From NCBI GenBank assembly GCA_963792785.1, contig CAWBXO010000002.1, positions 62,001 through 126,000 on the forward strand: a DNA stretch of 64,000 nucleotides, read 5' to 3'. This document shows, piece after piece, positions 25,878 to 34,731 of this stretch. Origin of the DNA: CAWIMX01 sp963792785 (GTDB taxonomy: Bacteria; Acidobacteriota; Vicinamibacteria; Vicinamibacterales; CAVVIG01). A program made the position numbers and the translations under genes. The number at the start of each line of letters is the position of its first letter. The first letter of the stretch is position 1. The notes beneath the pieces were generated by a model. It ran no database searches. It had not been told where the DNA came from and saw only the letters and a list, made by a program, of their open reading frames with translations.

Positions 25878-27539
25878 CTAAACGGTTTCCAGGTACCGGT
25901 GAACGGCCAGGACCGCCGCTGAACCTTCGCCGACGGCCGCGGCCACGCGGCGGTTGGCGCCCGACCGCACGTCGCCGACCGCGAAGATGCCGGGCACGTT
26001 CGTCTCGAAGAGGAACGGATCGCGATCCAGCGCCCAGCCCGCGACGCGCCCGTGCTCGCGCGGCAGGTCGGGGCCGGCGAGGATGAAGTGCTTCTCGTCG
26101 CGCGCCACCAGCCCGGCGACCATCTCCGAGCGGGGCGCCGACCCGATGAAAATGAACATCCCGGCCTGCGGCAGCTCGGCGGTCTCACCCGAGTCGGCGT
26201 GCCGCACGGCGACCGCCTCCAGGTGGGTCTCGCCGCGGACCGCCGTCACCTGAACGCGCGTGCGCACCTGGATGTTCGGCGTCGCCTCGATCTGCTTCAC
26301 GAGGTAGTCCGACATGCCGACGGCGAGCGACGCCGCGCGGATCAGGATCGTGACCATCCGGGCGTAGCGCGAGAAGAACATCGCGCCCTGCCCGGCCGAG
26401 TTCGCGCCGCCGACGATGCACACGTCCTGGCCGCGATAGGCCGCCGCCTCGGTGAGCGCGGCGCCGTAGTACACGCCCGCGCCGATGAGCGGCGTCAGGC
26501 CGGGGACGTCGAGCTGATGGACCGCCATACCCGTGGCCAGCACGATCGCCTTGGCCGAGATCTCGCTCCGGTCGCCAAGCGTGACGATCCGGTACGGGTC
26601 CTCGCGGCGGATGGCCACGACTTCCTGCGCCGTCAGCATCTCGGTGCCGAACCGCCTCGCCTGCGCGACGGCCCGGTTGGCCAGGTCGGCGCCGCTGATC
26701 CCCGACGGGAACCCGAGATAGTTCTCGATGCGCGAACTGGTGCCGGCCTGTCCCCCTGGCGCGCGCTGCTCGACGAGCAGCGTGCGCAGCCCCTCCGACG
26801 AGGCGTACACCGCGCTGGCGAGTCCTGCCGGTCCGCCGCCGATGATGACGAGGTCGTAGTACCGCTGCGTCGCCCGCGTGCCGAGGCCGATTTTCGCGGC
26901 GAGCTCGGTGTGCGTCGGCGCCACGAGGTGCGAGCCGTCGGGGAAGAGCACGACCGGCAGCTTCGTGAGATCGCCGGTGAGCCGCTGAACCAGTTCCCGG
27001 GTCGGCGGATGCTGGTCGATATCCAGCCATTGGTACGGCACGTTGTTGCGGGACAGAAAATCCTTGGTGTCGAAGCACGCCTGCGACCAGCGCGCGCCCG
27101 CCACGCGGATCCCGTCGAACGGCAGTCGCACGTGCGCGGTCCAGTCCGACAGCAGGTCGTCGAGCACGGGATAGAGCCGCTCGGCCGGGGGATCCCAGGG
27201 CTTCATCAGGTAGTGGTCGAGGCCGATGGTGTTGATGCTGTCGATGGCCGTCTGCGTGTCCGCGTACGCGGTGAGCAGCACTTTCTTCGCGTCGGGGAAG
27301 ATCGCGCGCGCCTCGGCGAGGAACTCCGTGCCCGTCATGTGGGGCATGCGCTGGTCGACGAGGAAAAGCGCCACGGCGCCGCCGCGGCGCTGAAGCTCAC
27401 GCACGGCGTCGAGCGCCTCGCCGCCGGACGAGGCGCGCATGATGCGATAGTCCTGCCGGTAGCGCTGGCGCAGATCGCGTTCAACCGCGCTCAGAACGTC
27501 CTTGTCGTCGTCGACGGCGAGGATGACGGGCTTGGCCAT
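25878..27539 (-). CDS. Receiver domain fused to glutaredoxin-like and Cys-less thioredoxin-reductase-like FAD oxidoreductase
   Basis: 553 residues in three parts. (1) An intact receiver, residues 1-135, with VDDDKD, phospho-acceptor Asp62 (LVDQRMP), LLTAY and the YLMKPW Lys. (2) A glutaredoxin-like segment, about 145-220, with a single Cys (WSQACFDTK). (3) A thioredoxin-reductase-type flavoprotein, about 228-553, with VIIGGGPAGLASAVYA for FAD and VCIVGGANSAGQGA for NAD(P)H. Where TrxR has CATC the sequence reads GAAL near residue 357, so classical dithiol reduction is not possible. It lies 4 bases downstream of a cNMP-binding histidine kinase gene, its probable partner. The output of the FAD module is unknown. 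Confidence 0.85.
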   Translation of the reverse strand: MAKPVILAVDDDKDVLSAVERDLRQRYRQDYRIMRASSGGEALDAVRELQRRGGAVALFLVDQRMPHMTGTEFLAEARAIFPDAKKVLLTAYADTQTAIDSINTIGLDHYLMKPWDPPAERLYPVLDDLLSDWTAHVRLPFDGIRVAGARWSQACFDTKDFLSRNNVPYQWLDIDQHPPTRELVQRLTGDLTKLPVVLFPDGSHLVAPTHTELAAKIGLGTRATQRYYDLVIIGGGPAGLASAVYASSEGLRTLLVEQRAPGGQAGTSSRIENYLGFPSGISGADLANRAVAQARRFGTEMLTAQEVVAIRREDPYRIVTLGDRSEISAKAIVLATGMAVHQLDVPGLTPLIGAGVYYGAALTEAAAYRGQDVCIVGGANSAGQGAMFFSRYARMVTILIRAASLAVGMSDYLVKQIEATPNIQVRTRVQVTAVRGETHLEAVAVRHADSGETAELPQAGMFIFIGSAPRSEMVAGLVARDEKHFILAGPDLPREHGRVAGWALDRDPFLFETNVPGIFAVGDVRSGANRRVAAAVGEGSAAVLAVHRYLETV

Positions 27540-27543
27540 CGCG

Positions 27544-28947
27544 TCAGGCGGGCCCCGTGATGGGCAGCGTCACGGTGAAGACGGTGCGGCCGGGGCGGGA
27601 TTCGACGGCGATGTCGCCGCCGTGCGAGTCGACGATCTTGCGCACGATGTCGAGGCCGAGGCCCGTGCCGGATCCGACGGGCTTGGTGGTGAAGAACGGC
27701 TCGAAGAGATGCTCCCGCGTCGCCTCGGAGATGCCGGGGCCGTCGTTCTCCACCGACACGGCGATGTTCGTGCCGCGCCGCGCGGCGACGACGCGGACGT
27801 GCCCGTCCTCGGGAGCGGCGTCGAGGGCGTTGTCCAGCAGGTTCGACCAGACCTGATTCAACTCGCCGCCCACGCCCATCACCGGCGGCAGATCGGGCGG
27901 CACCGAGATGGTGACGGCGATCGACTTGTGCTTCGCCTTCCACTGGTGCACGGTGAGGGTGTCGGCGAGGTTCTTCGAGAGATCGACCGGCATCCGGGTC
28001 GCCACCTGGTCCATGTAGCTGTAGCCCTTCATGGCCGCCACCAGGTGGTGCATGCGCGACACGGCGGACTCGATCTCGACGGCGAGCGCGCGCGTGGCGC
28101 AGCCCGCGGAGATCGACCGCAGCGCGGCGTCGAGCGGAGGGCCCTGGACCGCCGCCGCCAGCCGGTCGAGCAGCGCGATCGACACGTTCGACTCGGCCAG
28201 CTCGTGCGCGGCGGTGGCGTCCGCGCGGTGCGCGTCCAGCCACGTCTCGATGGCGTCCTCGCGATCGGCCTGGTCGATCGGCGACCGCAATTCGGTGCGC
28301 ACGGCGGCCTGGCACTCGGTGCGCACGGCGTCGACGATCGCGAGCTGTTCGGGCGGCAGATTCATCGCGCCCAGCGCGCGCGCCGACGCCTCGAGCTCCA
28401 CGAGCTGGCCGATCAGGCTGCCGGCGCTGCGCTCCGCGGCGGAGGCGGGGTTGTTGAGCTCGTGGGCGAGCCCGGCGGACAGGCGCCCGACGGATTTCAT
28501 CTTCTCGTCCCGCAGGTCGTACTCCTTGAAGTGGCGCGCGCGATCGAGCATGAGGTGCACGAGCCGCTCGGTGAGCTCCGGGCACACGCGGAGCATCTCG
28601 GGAAAGTCCGATCGCTGGACCGTCACGCCCTCGACCGGCTCTTCCGCGTACGTGTCCCCGGGCGACTTGCCCATCCGTGAATACGGCAGCATGCCGCTGA
28701 TGTCGCCCTCGTTCCACTCCATCACTTTCCGGCGGGCACCGTCACGATCCACGTAGACCGCGAGTTTCCCCTTGAGCAGGATGATCATCCGGTCGGGCAC
28801 GACGTCCTGGCTGACCGCGATCGTGCCGACGTCGAAACGCTCGATGACGCCATGCGCCGCGATCCACTCGAGCTGCGGGCGCGGAAGGCCCTGAAGGGCA
28901 CGGTGACGCGCAAGACGGTCGATGAGGGCATCCATGGGCGGCTTCAT
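27544..28947 (-). CDS. Cyclic-nucleotide-binding-domain sensor histidine kinase
   Basis: 467 residues. Residues about 15-130 form a CAP-family cNMP-binding domain (GKLAVYVDRDGARRKVMEW, EGDISGMLPYS). An H-box KMKSVGRLSAGLAHELNNP follows, with the phospho-acceptor His near residue 160. After a long helical insert comes the HATPase: LNQVWSNLLDNALDAAP, DGPGIS and GSGTGLGLDIVRK. No transmembrane segment is seen, so it is a soluble kinase. Start ATG 28947; 28935 is an alternative. It sits between a ROK-like gene and the receiver-TrxR gene and should phosphorylate the latter. Confidence 0.85.
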   Translation of the reverse strand: MKPPMDALIDRLARHRALQGLPRPQLEWIAAHGVIERFDVGTIAVSQDVVPDRMIILLKGKLAVYVDRDGARRKVMEWNEGDISGMLPYSRMGKSPGDTYAEEPVEGVTVQRSDFPEMLRVCPELTERLVHLMLDRARHFKEYDLRDEKMKSVGRLSAGLAHELNNPASAAERSAGSLIGQLVELEASARALGAMNLPPEQLAIVDAVRTECQAAVRTELRSPIDQADREDAIETWLDAHRADATAAHELAESNVSIALLDRLAAAVQGPPLDAALRSISAGCATRALAVEIESAVSRMHHLVAAMKGYSYMDQVATRMPVDLSKNLADTLTVHQWKAKHKSIAVTISVPPDLPPVMGVGGELNQVWSNLLDNALDAAPEDGHVRVVAARRGTNIAVSVENDGPGISEATREHLFEPFFTTKPVGSGTGLGLDIVRKIVDSHGGDIAVESRPGRTVFTVTLPITGPA

Positions 28948-28966
28948 GATAAGCGGGACGCCGCCG

Positions 28967-29614
28967 TCACGCCCAGAGGCGGTAGCCCCCGGCGAACGCG
29001 TGCGCGTTGCTCCCGGGGCGCACGCCACTGGGCAGCTTCTTCAGGTGCTTGACGTTCCCGCCGCCGAGGACGACCTCGTCGGCCTCGAGCGCGGCCCAGA
29101 AGCGCGCGACGACGTCGAGGACGTCCTTGCGCCAACGCTTCTTCCCGTGTTTTTTCAGGCCGGCAACGCCCAGGTCGTCCTCGTACGTGCGCCCTTTCCT
29201 GTACGGCAGGTGCGCGATCTCCATTGGGACGAGCGTGCCGTCGGCGATGAGAGCCGTGCCGAGCCCGGTGCCGAGGCCGAGGAAGAGCATGCGCCCGCCG
29301 CGATAGCAGCCGAGCGCCTGCATCGCGGCGTCGTTCACGATCCGCACGCGCCGGCCGAAGGCCTTCGCGAAGTCGAAGCCGACCCAGCCCTTCCCCAGGT
29401 TGCGCGGCTCGCGCCACGGCCGCCCACGTTTCACGGGGCCGGGGTACCCGATCGAGACAACGTCGTACTCCCAGTCCACCGTGGCGGCGAGGACCTGCCG
29501 CACCATCTCGCGCGGCGTCATCGACGGTCCCGAGTCGATCTTGACGGGCGCGCGGCGGCCCGTCGCGAGCACCTTCACGTGGTGTCCGCCGACGTCGATC
29601 ACGAGAATCTTCAC
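28967..29614 (-). CDS. ROK/polyphosphate-glucokinase-like sugar kinase
   Basis: 215 residues, GTG start. ASKHA-fold motifs: VIDVGGHHVK at the N-terminus (phosphate 1), SIGYPGPVKRG, IVNDAAMQAL with the likely catalytic Asp, and LGLGTGLGTALI (phosphate 2). The length and the absence of an N-terminal DNA-binding domain fit polyphosphate/ATP glucokinases rather than ROK repressors. Its start overlaps the upstream gene's stop by 4 bases (GTGA). A PPK2 gene elsewhere in the window (47.1 kb) is consistent with polyphosphate use but not linked. Confidence 0.72.
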   Translation of the reverse strand: MKILVIDVGGHHVKVLATGRRAPVKIDSGPSMTPREMVRQVLAATVDWEYDVVSIGYPGPVKRGRPWREPRNLGKGWVGFDFAKAFGRRVRIVNDAAMQALGCYRGGRMLFLGLGTGLGTALIADGTLVPMEIAHLPYRKGRTYEDDLGVAGLKKHGKKRWRKDVLDVVARFWAALEADEVVLGGGNVKHLKKLPSGVRPGSNAHAFAGGYRLWA

Positions 29615-31149
29615 AAGGTCTCCTCCGCCTGTCGGCGCAAGCCGTCAGCGTCGAGCGTGCCGTCGAGGCGCCGCCAGTCCAGGTGGCCCGCGCCCGCCGC
29701 GATCTGCCGATCAAGGACGTCGATCGTGGCGTCCGACACGTCACGGCGGCGCGCGCGCAGCCGGGCGGCGAGCCAGTCCCGAGGCGCGTCGATCCACAGG
29801 CCGGCGAACGGCACGCCCGCCTCCCGAGCGACCGCGGCCATCGCCCGGCGATCGGCGGCGCGCGCGTGCACGGCGTCGGCCACCACGGCGTGGCCCGCGC
29901 GAAGCGCCGTGCGGGCGCGGTCGAGCATCACGCCGTACACTCGCCGGTTCACGTCGTCCGCGTACGCCTCAGGCGGAAGACGAGCCGCGGGCGCCGCGTG
30001 GAACAGCGCCTTGCGGATCGCGTCGCTCCGCAGGACGAGCGCGCCGGGCGCGGCGCCGAGGCACGGCGCGATCGCGCGCGCGAGCGTCGACTTGCCCGAT
30101 CCGGAGAAGCCGCCGACGGCCACCATCCTCGGGCCCGGCGGATCGATGAGCGCCGCCGCCAGCGCGAGGTACTCGCGCGCCGCCGCCTCGAGGACGCGGA
30201 CGGCCGCCGCGTCGGCCTGTACCGCCGCGGCGCTGACGCTCGTCTTGGCGCGCACCGCCGCGCGGCACGACAGGAACAGCGGGAGCAGCGGCAGGCCGTC
30301 CAGATCCGGAGTCTCCTCCTGGCGCGCCAGGTACTCGTTGAGCACGGCGTTGGCGTGCGCCTTCAGATCGCGGCGCCACAGGTCCATCAGCAGGAACGCC
30401 AGATCGTAGAACACGTCGACGCAGGAGATGTCCTCGTTGAACTCGACCGCGTCGAACAGCGTCGGCGCGCCGTCGACCAGGCAGACGTTCCGCAGATGGA
30501 GGTCGCCGTGGCACACGCGCACGAAGCCGTCGCGGCGGCGCGCGTCGAGGCGCGCCGCGTGGCGTGCGACGGCGGCCCGGCTGTCGGCGATGAGGCGCCG
30601 CCGCCGATCCCCGTCGAGCACGCGAGAGGCCGCTCCCTCGAAGTCCTGTTCGTTGCCGTCGACCACCCAGGCCATGTTCGCGCGGCCGCCGCGGTCGGGC
30701 CGGCGCTCGGCCGACGCGTGCAGCCGGACAATCGCGTCGGCCAGGCCTTCCATCATCGCGACGTCGAGGCCGCCGCGCGCCGCCAGGCGATCGAAGAGCG
30801 TGTCCTCGTCGAAGCGCCGCATCTCCACGACCCAGTCCACCGGCTTCCCCGCGCCGCCGAGCGCGAGCAATCCGTCGGCCGCCTGGGTGACCGGCCGGAC
30901 ACCGAGGTACAGCGACGGCGCGGTCCGCCGGTTCAGGCGCACTTCCGCCTCGCACGCCGCCCGCCGGCGCTCGACGGTGGAGAAGTCCACGTAGGGAAAC
31001 GTCACCGCGCGTTTCAATTTGTAGGCCCGATCCCCGATGAGCCAGACGACGCTGATATGCGTGTCGACGCGCCTGGGCGCCTCGGTCGCGCCGGGATAGG
31101 CCGCCGCCGTCGAGAGAAACGCGATGGCCGCCTGCGGATCGTTCGCCAT
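29611..31149 (-). CDS. APH-like kinase fused to P-loop (zeta/AAA) kinase
   Basis: 512 residues. The N-terminal part (about 20-330) is an aminoglycoside-phosphotransferase-like fold with catalytic CHGDLHLRNV near 211 and the metal-binding segment LFDAVEFNED. The C-terminal part (about 335-512) is a small P-loop kinase with GGFSGSGKST near 345 and an LRSDAIRK substrate loop. This two-domain arrangement is a recognised but poorly characterised family; the true substrates are unknown. It is the first gene of a four-gene minus-strand run. An upstream ATG at 31158 is an alternative start. Confidence 0.8.
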   Translation of the reverse strand: MANDPQAAIAFLSTAAAYPGATEAPRRVDTHISVVWLIGDRAYKLKRAVTFPYVDFSTVERRRAACEAEVRLNRRTAPSLYLGVRPVTQAADGLLALGGAGKPVDWVVEMRRFDEDTLFDRLAARGGLDVAMMEGLADAIVRLHASAERRPDRGGRANMAWVVDGNEQDFEGAASRVLDGDRRRRLIADSRAAVARHAARLDARRRDGFVRVCHGDLHLRNVCLVDGAPTLFDAVEFNEDISCVDVFYDLAFLLMDLWRRDLKAHANAVLNEYLARQEETPDLDGLPLLPLFLSCRAAVRAKTSVSAAAVQADAAAVRVLEAAAREYLALAAALIDPPGPRMVAVGGFSGSGKSTLARAIAPCLGAAPGALVLRSDAIRKALFHAAPAARLPPEAYADDVNRRVYGVMLDRARTALRAGHAVVADAVHARAADRRAMAAVAREAGVPFAGLWIDAPRDWLAARLRARRRDVSDATIDVLDRQIAAGAGHLDWRRLDGTLDADGLRRQAEETL

Positions 31150-31205
31150 CCCGTTCATCTTCCCACGGCTCCCGAGGCTCATTCGGGGCAGCCCCGGGTC
31201 TCCGC

Positions 31206-31211
31206 TACAAT
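31206..31211 (+). promoter_or_regulatory. Candidate -10 box (TACAAT)
   Basis: TACAAT ends 13 bases before the ATG at 31225, in the gap between divergent genes. It implies a short leader of about 7 bases. Confidence 0.35.
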
Positions 31212-31224
31212 TCCCCTGGCGAAA

Positions 31225-32865
31225 ATGCCCGATACCCTCCCACGCGCCTTCGTCGCCACGGCCAAGCGGATGTGGGGCCAGTTCTGCATGGCGGACTCGA
31301 CCGGCCGCCGCCTCACCTTCGGGCGGACGCTCGTCGGCGGCCTGATCCTGGCGCGCTGGGTCCGGCGCCACACCGAGGGCGAGACCAACATCGGCCTCCT
31401 GCTGCCGGCCTCGGTCGGCGGCGCGCTCGCCAACGTCGCGACGAGCCTGGCCGGCAAGGTGCCGGTGAACCTGAACTTCACGGCCGGCGCCGACGGCATG
31501 GCGTACGCGGTGGACCGCTGCGGCATCCGCACGATCCTCACCTCGCGCGCGTTCCTGCAGAAGGCCGCCCTCACACCGCCCCCCGTCGAGCGCCTCGTCT
31601 ACCTGGAAGACGTCCTGAAGCAGACCGGCAAGATCGAGCAGCTCACGACGCTCGTCAAGGCGCGGCTGCTGCCGGCCGACACGCTGATCCGCCAGTACGG
31701 CGGACCGGCGGCCCTCGAGGCGACGGAGGATTCGGTCGCCACGATCATTTTCTCGAGCGGCAGCACCGGCGTGCCGAAGGGCGTGATGCTCGCCCACCGC
31801 AACATCCTCGGGAACATCGCGTCGGTGACGCGCGCCTTCGTGATGAACCCGGACGACACGCTGATCGGCGTGCTGCCGTACTTCCACGCGCTCGGGTTCA
31901 TGGGGACGATCTGGTATCCGCTCACGCACGGCTTCGGCGTGGTCTACCACCCGAACCCGACCGACGCGAAGACCATCGGCGAGCTCTGCGAGACCTACCG
32001 CGTGACGTTCCTCATCAGCACGCCCACCTTCGCGGGCGGCTACATCCGGAAGTGCCGCCCCGAGCAGTTCGCGCACCTGAAGTACGCGCTCGTCGGCGCG
32101 GAGAAGCTGCGCGAGAACGTGGCGAACGCGTTCAGGGCGAAGTTCGGAACGGATCTGCTGGAAGGGTACGGCTGCACGGAAATGTCGCCGGTCGTGTCGG
32201 CGAACGTGCCGGAGATCGAGGGCCGGACGCAGCAGTCCGGCATCCGCGCCAACTCAGTGGGCCGGCCGCTGCCCGGCGTCGAGGCGAAGGTCGTCGACCT
32301 CGAGACGGGCCAGGGCCCGCTCCTCGATCGCGAAGGCGTGCTGCTCGTCCGCGGGCCGAACCTCATGCTCGGGTATCTGGATGACCCCGAGCGCACCGCG
32401 CGCGCGATGCGCGACGGCTGGTACGTCACCGGCGACATCGCCCGGATCGATCACGACGGCTTCCTCCACATCACCGATCGCCTCTCGCGGTTCAGCAAGA
32501 TCGGCGGCGAGATGGTGCCGCACATCAAGATCGAGGACTCGATCGCGGCGCTGCTCTCCGAGCACCACGCCTCGGTCGTGACCTCGGTCCCCGACGCCTC
32601 GCGCGGCGAACGCCTGGTGGCGTTCTACACCGACGCCACGACCATGCCGGCCGACCTCTGGGACCGCCTCACCCGCTCCAGCCTCCCGAAGCTCTGGATC
32701 CCCAAGCGCGAAGACCTGCACCAGGTCGAAGGTCTGCCCACGCTCGGCTCGGGCAAGGTCGACCTCCGCGCCGTCCGCCAACTCGCCCTGGATCGATCTC
32801 CATCCGACGAGAATGCAACCACGAAGACCCGAAGGCCCGAAGAAAACCCTCTCTCCAGGAACTGA
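31225..32865 (+). CDS. AMP-dependent acyl-CoA/acyl-ACP synthetase
   Basis: 546 residues of the ANL superfamily. The A3 P-loop IIFSSGSTGVPKGVML is at about 173-188. LEGYGCTEMSPVVS (A5), GWYVTGDIARID (A7/A8 region) and the C-terminal SGKVDLR Lys are present. Closest in layout to the acyl-ACP synthetase half of Aas or to long-chain fatty-acid ligases; there is no acyltransferase domain. The last about 20 codons (ENATTKTRRPEENPLSRN) run into a hairpin-forming repeat that supplies the stop, so the native C-terminus has probably been replaced or extended. Confidence 0.85.
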   Translation: MPDTLPRAFVATAKRMWGQFCMADSTGRRLTFGRTLVGGLILARWVRRHTEGETNIGLLLPASVGGALANVATSLAGKVPVNLNFTAGADGMAYAVDRCGIRTILTSRAFLQKAALTPPPVERLVYLEDVLKQTGKIEQLTTLVKARLLPADTLIRQYGGPAALEATEDSVATIIFSSGSTGVPKGVMLAHRNILGNIASVTRAFVMNPDDTLIGVLPYFHALGFMGTIWYPLTHGFGVVYHPNPTDAKTIGELCETYRVTFLISTPTFAGGYIRKCRPEQFAHLKYALVGAEKLRENVANAFRAKFGTDLLEGYGCTEMSPVVSANVPEIEGRTQQSGIRANSVGRPLPGVEAKVVDLETGQGPLLDREGVLLVRGPNLMLGYLDDPERTARAMRDGWYVTGDIARIDHDGFLHITDRLSRFSKIGGEMVPHIKIEDSIAALLSEHHASVVTSVPDASRGERLVAFYTDATTMPADLWDRLTRSSLPKLWIPKREDLHQVEGLPTLGSGKVDLRAVRQLALDRSPSDENATTKTRRPEENPLSRN

Positions 32866-32910
32866 ATCTTCGAGAAGCGTTTCTTCGGGCCTTCGGGCCT
32901 TCGTGTTGCC
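32815..32910. terminator. Inverted repeat of CCGAAGG units between convergent genes
   Basis: The left arm (32815-32847) reads CCACGAAGACCCGAAGGCCC then GAAGAAAAC. The right arm (32879-32910) is its complement with only small differences, and the loop is about 31 bases. It overlaps the 3' end of the ligase gene and lies before the convergent amt stop. Its unit is different from, but placed like, the elements at 11.6, 25.8 and 42.0 kb. Confidence 0.7.
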
Positions 32911-33015
32911 TTTTGAACCTGGAACCCAGGAGTGTCGAACTGGAGCGCTCCGGGGAACGACCGGCTGGGAGGAGGACCACCCGGCCGCTCGCCCGGAGCT
33001 TGGAGGAATTGGAGC

Positions 33016-34410
33016 TTACGCGGTCATCACTTCCCGATCCGGCGTCAGCACGAAGTCGGGGTAGGCATACGCCCCGTGCTCGACAATGTCGAGGCCTTCG
33101 AGTTCTTCCTGCGCGCTGACCCGAAGACCGATCGTCATCTTCAGCGCCGTGAACAGGATGAACGCCGTCGTGAACGTCCACGCGAAGGCCGTCGCCACGC
33201 CGATGACCTGCGTGGTCAGCTGACCGATCATGTCGTACTCGACGCCGGTGAACACGTTCTCGTGGAACACCGCGGCGAGGATCGTGCCGAGCGCGCCGCA
33301 GACGCCGTGCACGGAGATGGCGCCGACCGGGTCGTCGATGTGAATCTTGTCGAAGAACAGCACCGAGAAGAACACCGCGACGCCCGCGCACAGGCCGATG
33401 AGGATGCCGCCGAGAGGCGTCGTCGTCGCGCAGGGCGAGGTGATGGCCACCAGGCCGGCCAGCACGCCGTTCAGCGTCATGCCGAGATCCGGCTTGCCGA
33501 ATTTCACCCACGCCACGATCATCGTGGCGCACGCGCCGGCCGCGCCGGCGAGCGTCGTGTTCACCGCGATGCGCGCGATCGTGCCGTTGGCGGCCGTCGT
33601 CGAGCCCGGGTTGAACCCGAACCAGCCGAGGAACAGGATGAAGACGCCGAGTGCGGCGAGCGTCAGGCTGTGGCCCGGAATGGCGTTGGCGGAGCCGTCT
33701 TTGTTGAACTTCCCGATGCGCGGACCGATGACGATCGCGCCCGCGAGGGCCGCCCAGCCGCCCACCGAGTGCACGACGGTCGAGCCGGCGAAGTCGATGA
33801 AGCCGCGGTTCGCGAGCCAGGCGCCCGAGCTCGCGTTGTCGCCGATGAAGAGGTTGCCCCACGCCCAGTGCCCGAAGACCGGGTAAATCACCAGGCTGAT
33901 GAAGAAGCTGTAGACGCAGTAGGCGACGAATTTCGTCCGCTCGGCCATCGCGCCCGACACGATCGTCGCGGCAGTGGCCGCGAACACCACCTGGAAGATC
34001 CAGAACGTGTAGCCCCACTGGCCGTCGACGAGGGCGTTGTCCGGCGTGAAGAAGAAGAGCGAGCCCCCGGTGAAGCCGTTGCTGAGGCCGAACATCAGCC
34101 CGAAGCCGACCGCCCAGTAGGCGAGCGCCCCGATGCAGAAGTCCATGAGGTTCTTCATCATGATGTTGCCGGCGTTCTTCGCGCGCGTGAAGCCCGTCTC
34201 CACCATCGCGAAGCCCGCCTGCATGAAGAACACGAGCGCGGCACACAGCACGGTCCACACCATGTCGGCGTTCTTCTGAACGGCGGCGAGCGACGCGGCC
34301 ATCTCCTCCATCGTGGGCGCCGCTTCCTGGGCGTGCAGGGCCACGGGCGCGAGCGCCAACAGGACGATCGCGGCGAGGAAGAACCGACGAAGCACTCTCG
34401 ATCTGGTCAT
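33016..34410 (-). CDS. amt: Ammonium transporter Amt
   Basis: 464 residues from the ATG at 34410, which starts a signal peptide (VLRRFFLAAIVLLALAPVALHAQ), as many Amt proteins have. About 11 further membrane segments follow. Family landmarks: GFAMVETGFTRAKN, FGHWAWGN, the first pore His in STVVHSVGGWAAL, GWFGFNPGS, and the second pore His in ISVHGVCGALG. It conducts ammonium/ammonia across the inner membrane. No PII (glnB/glnK) gene is beside it. An upstream in-frame ATG at 34440 is possible. Confidence 0.92.
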   Translation of the reverse strand: MTRSRVLRRFFLAAIVLLALAPVALHAQEAAPTMEEMAASLAAVQKNADMVWTVLCAALVFFMQAGFAMVETGFTRAKNAGNIMMKNLMDFCIGALAYWAVGFGLMFGLSNGFTGGSLFFFTPDNALVDGQWGYTFWIFQVVFAATAATIVSGAMAERTKFVAYCVYSFFISLVIYPVFGHWAWGNLFIGDNASSGAWLANRGFIDFAGSTVVHSVGGWAALAGAIVIGPRIGKFNKDGSANAIPGHSLTLAALGVFILFLGWFGFNPGSTTAANGTIARIAVNTTLAGAAGACATMIVAWVKFGKPDLGMTLNGVLAGLVAITSPCATTTPLGGILIGLCAGVAVFFSVLFFDKIHIDDPVGAISVHGVCGALGTILAAVFHENVFTGVEYDMIGQLTTQVIGVATAFAWTFTTAFILFTALKMTIGLRVSAQEELEGLDIVEHGAYAYPDFVLTPDREVMTA

Positions 34411-34731
34411 GGCCCCGCTTTTTTGCAAATGGCGGACCATACGGCTGAGCCGGCGGTATCTTCCTGCAAGTGATTGTGAGAACGCGTGTTACGGCAGACA
34501 TTCGCCGCGATTCCTGGTCGTGACGGAAACGACCTGTAGCAGACAACTATGTCGTGATTGCCTCTAAGGCCTGACATCTTGGTAGGCATTAGAAACGGCC
34601 TGCTGCGGCGGGAGCCTCCTCCGCGCCGCGCGATCGCCGCGCCGAACGCGCGCCCGTGGCGGACGTCACGGCTGCCAGCGACAAACCTGTCGGATCAGTG
34701 TTCTGGCGCGGACATTCCTGTCGGCAGGGCC
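34411..34731. other. 321-base gap upstream of amt with no gene seen
   Basis: Slightly lower GC than the surroundings. It probably contains the amt promoter, but I could not find a convincing sigma70 or sigma54 site, RNA gene or small ORF with a ribosome-binding site. Confidence 0.5.

Noticed and set aside
29683..31224. Large N-terminal extension of the acyl ligase frame (about 510 residues upstream of 31225)
   Set aside because: The extension is antisense to the APH/P-loop kinase gene, has no domain, and the ligase family begins at the ATG at 31225.
34441..34490. Possible sigma54 promoter upstream of amt (TTGCA on the minus strand near 34466)
   Set aside because: A TTGC element exists, but the required GG at the -24 position is absent and the spacing to the nearest CAC is one base too long.
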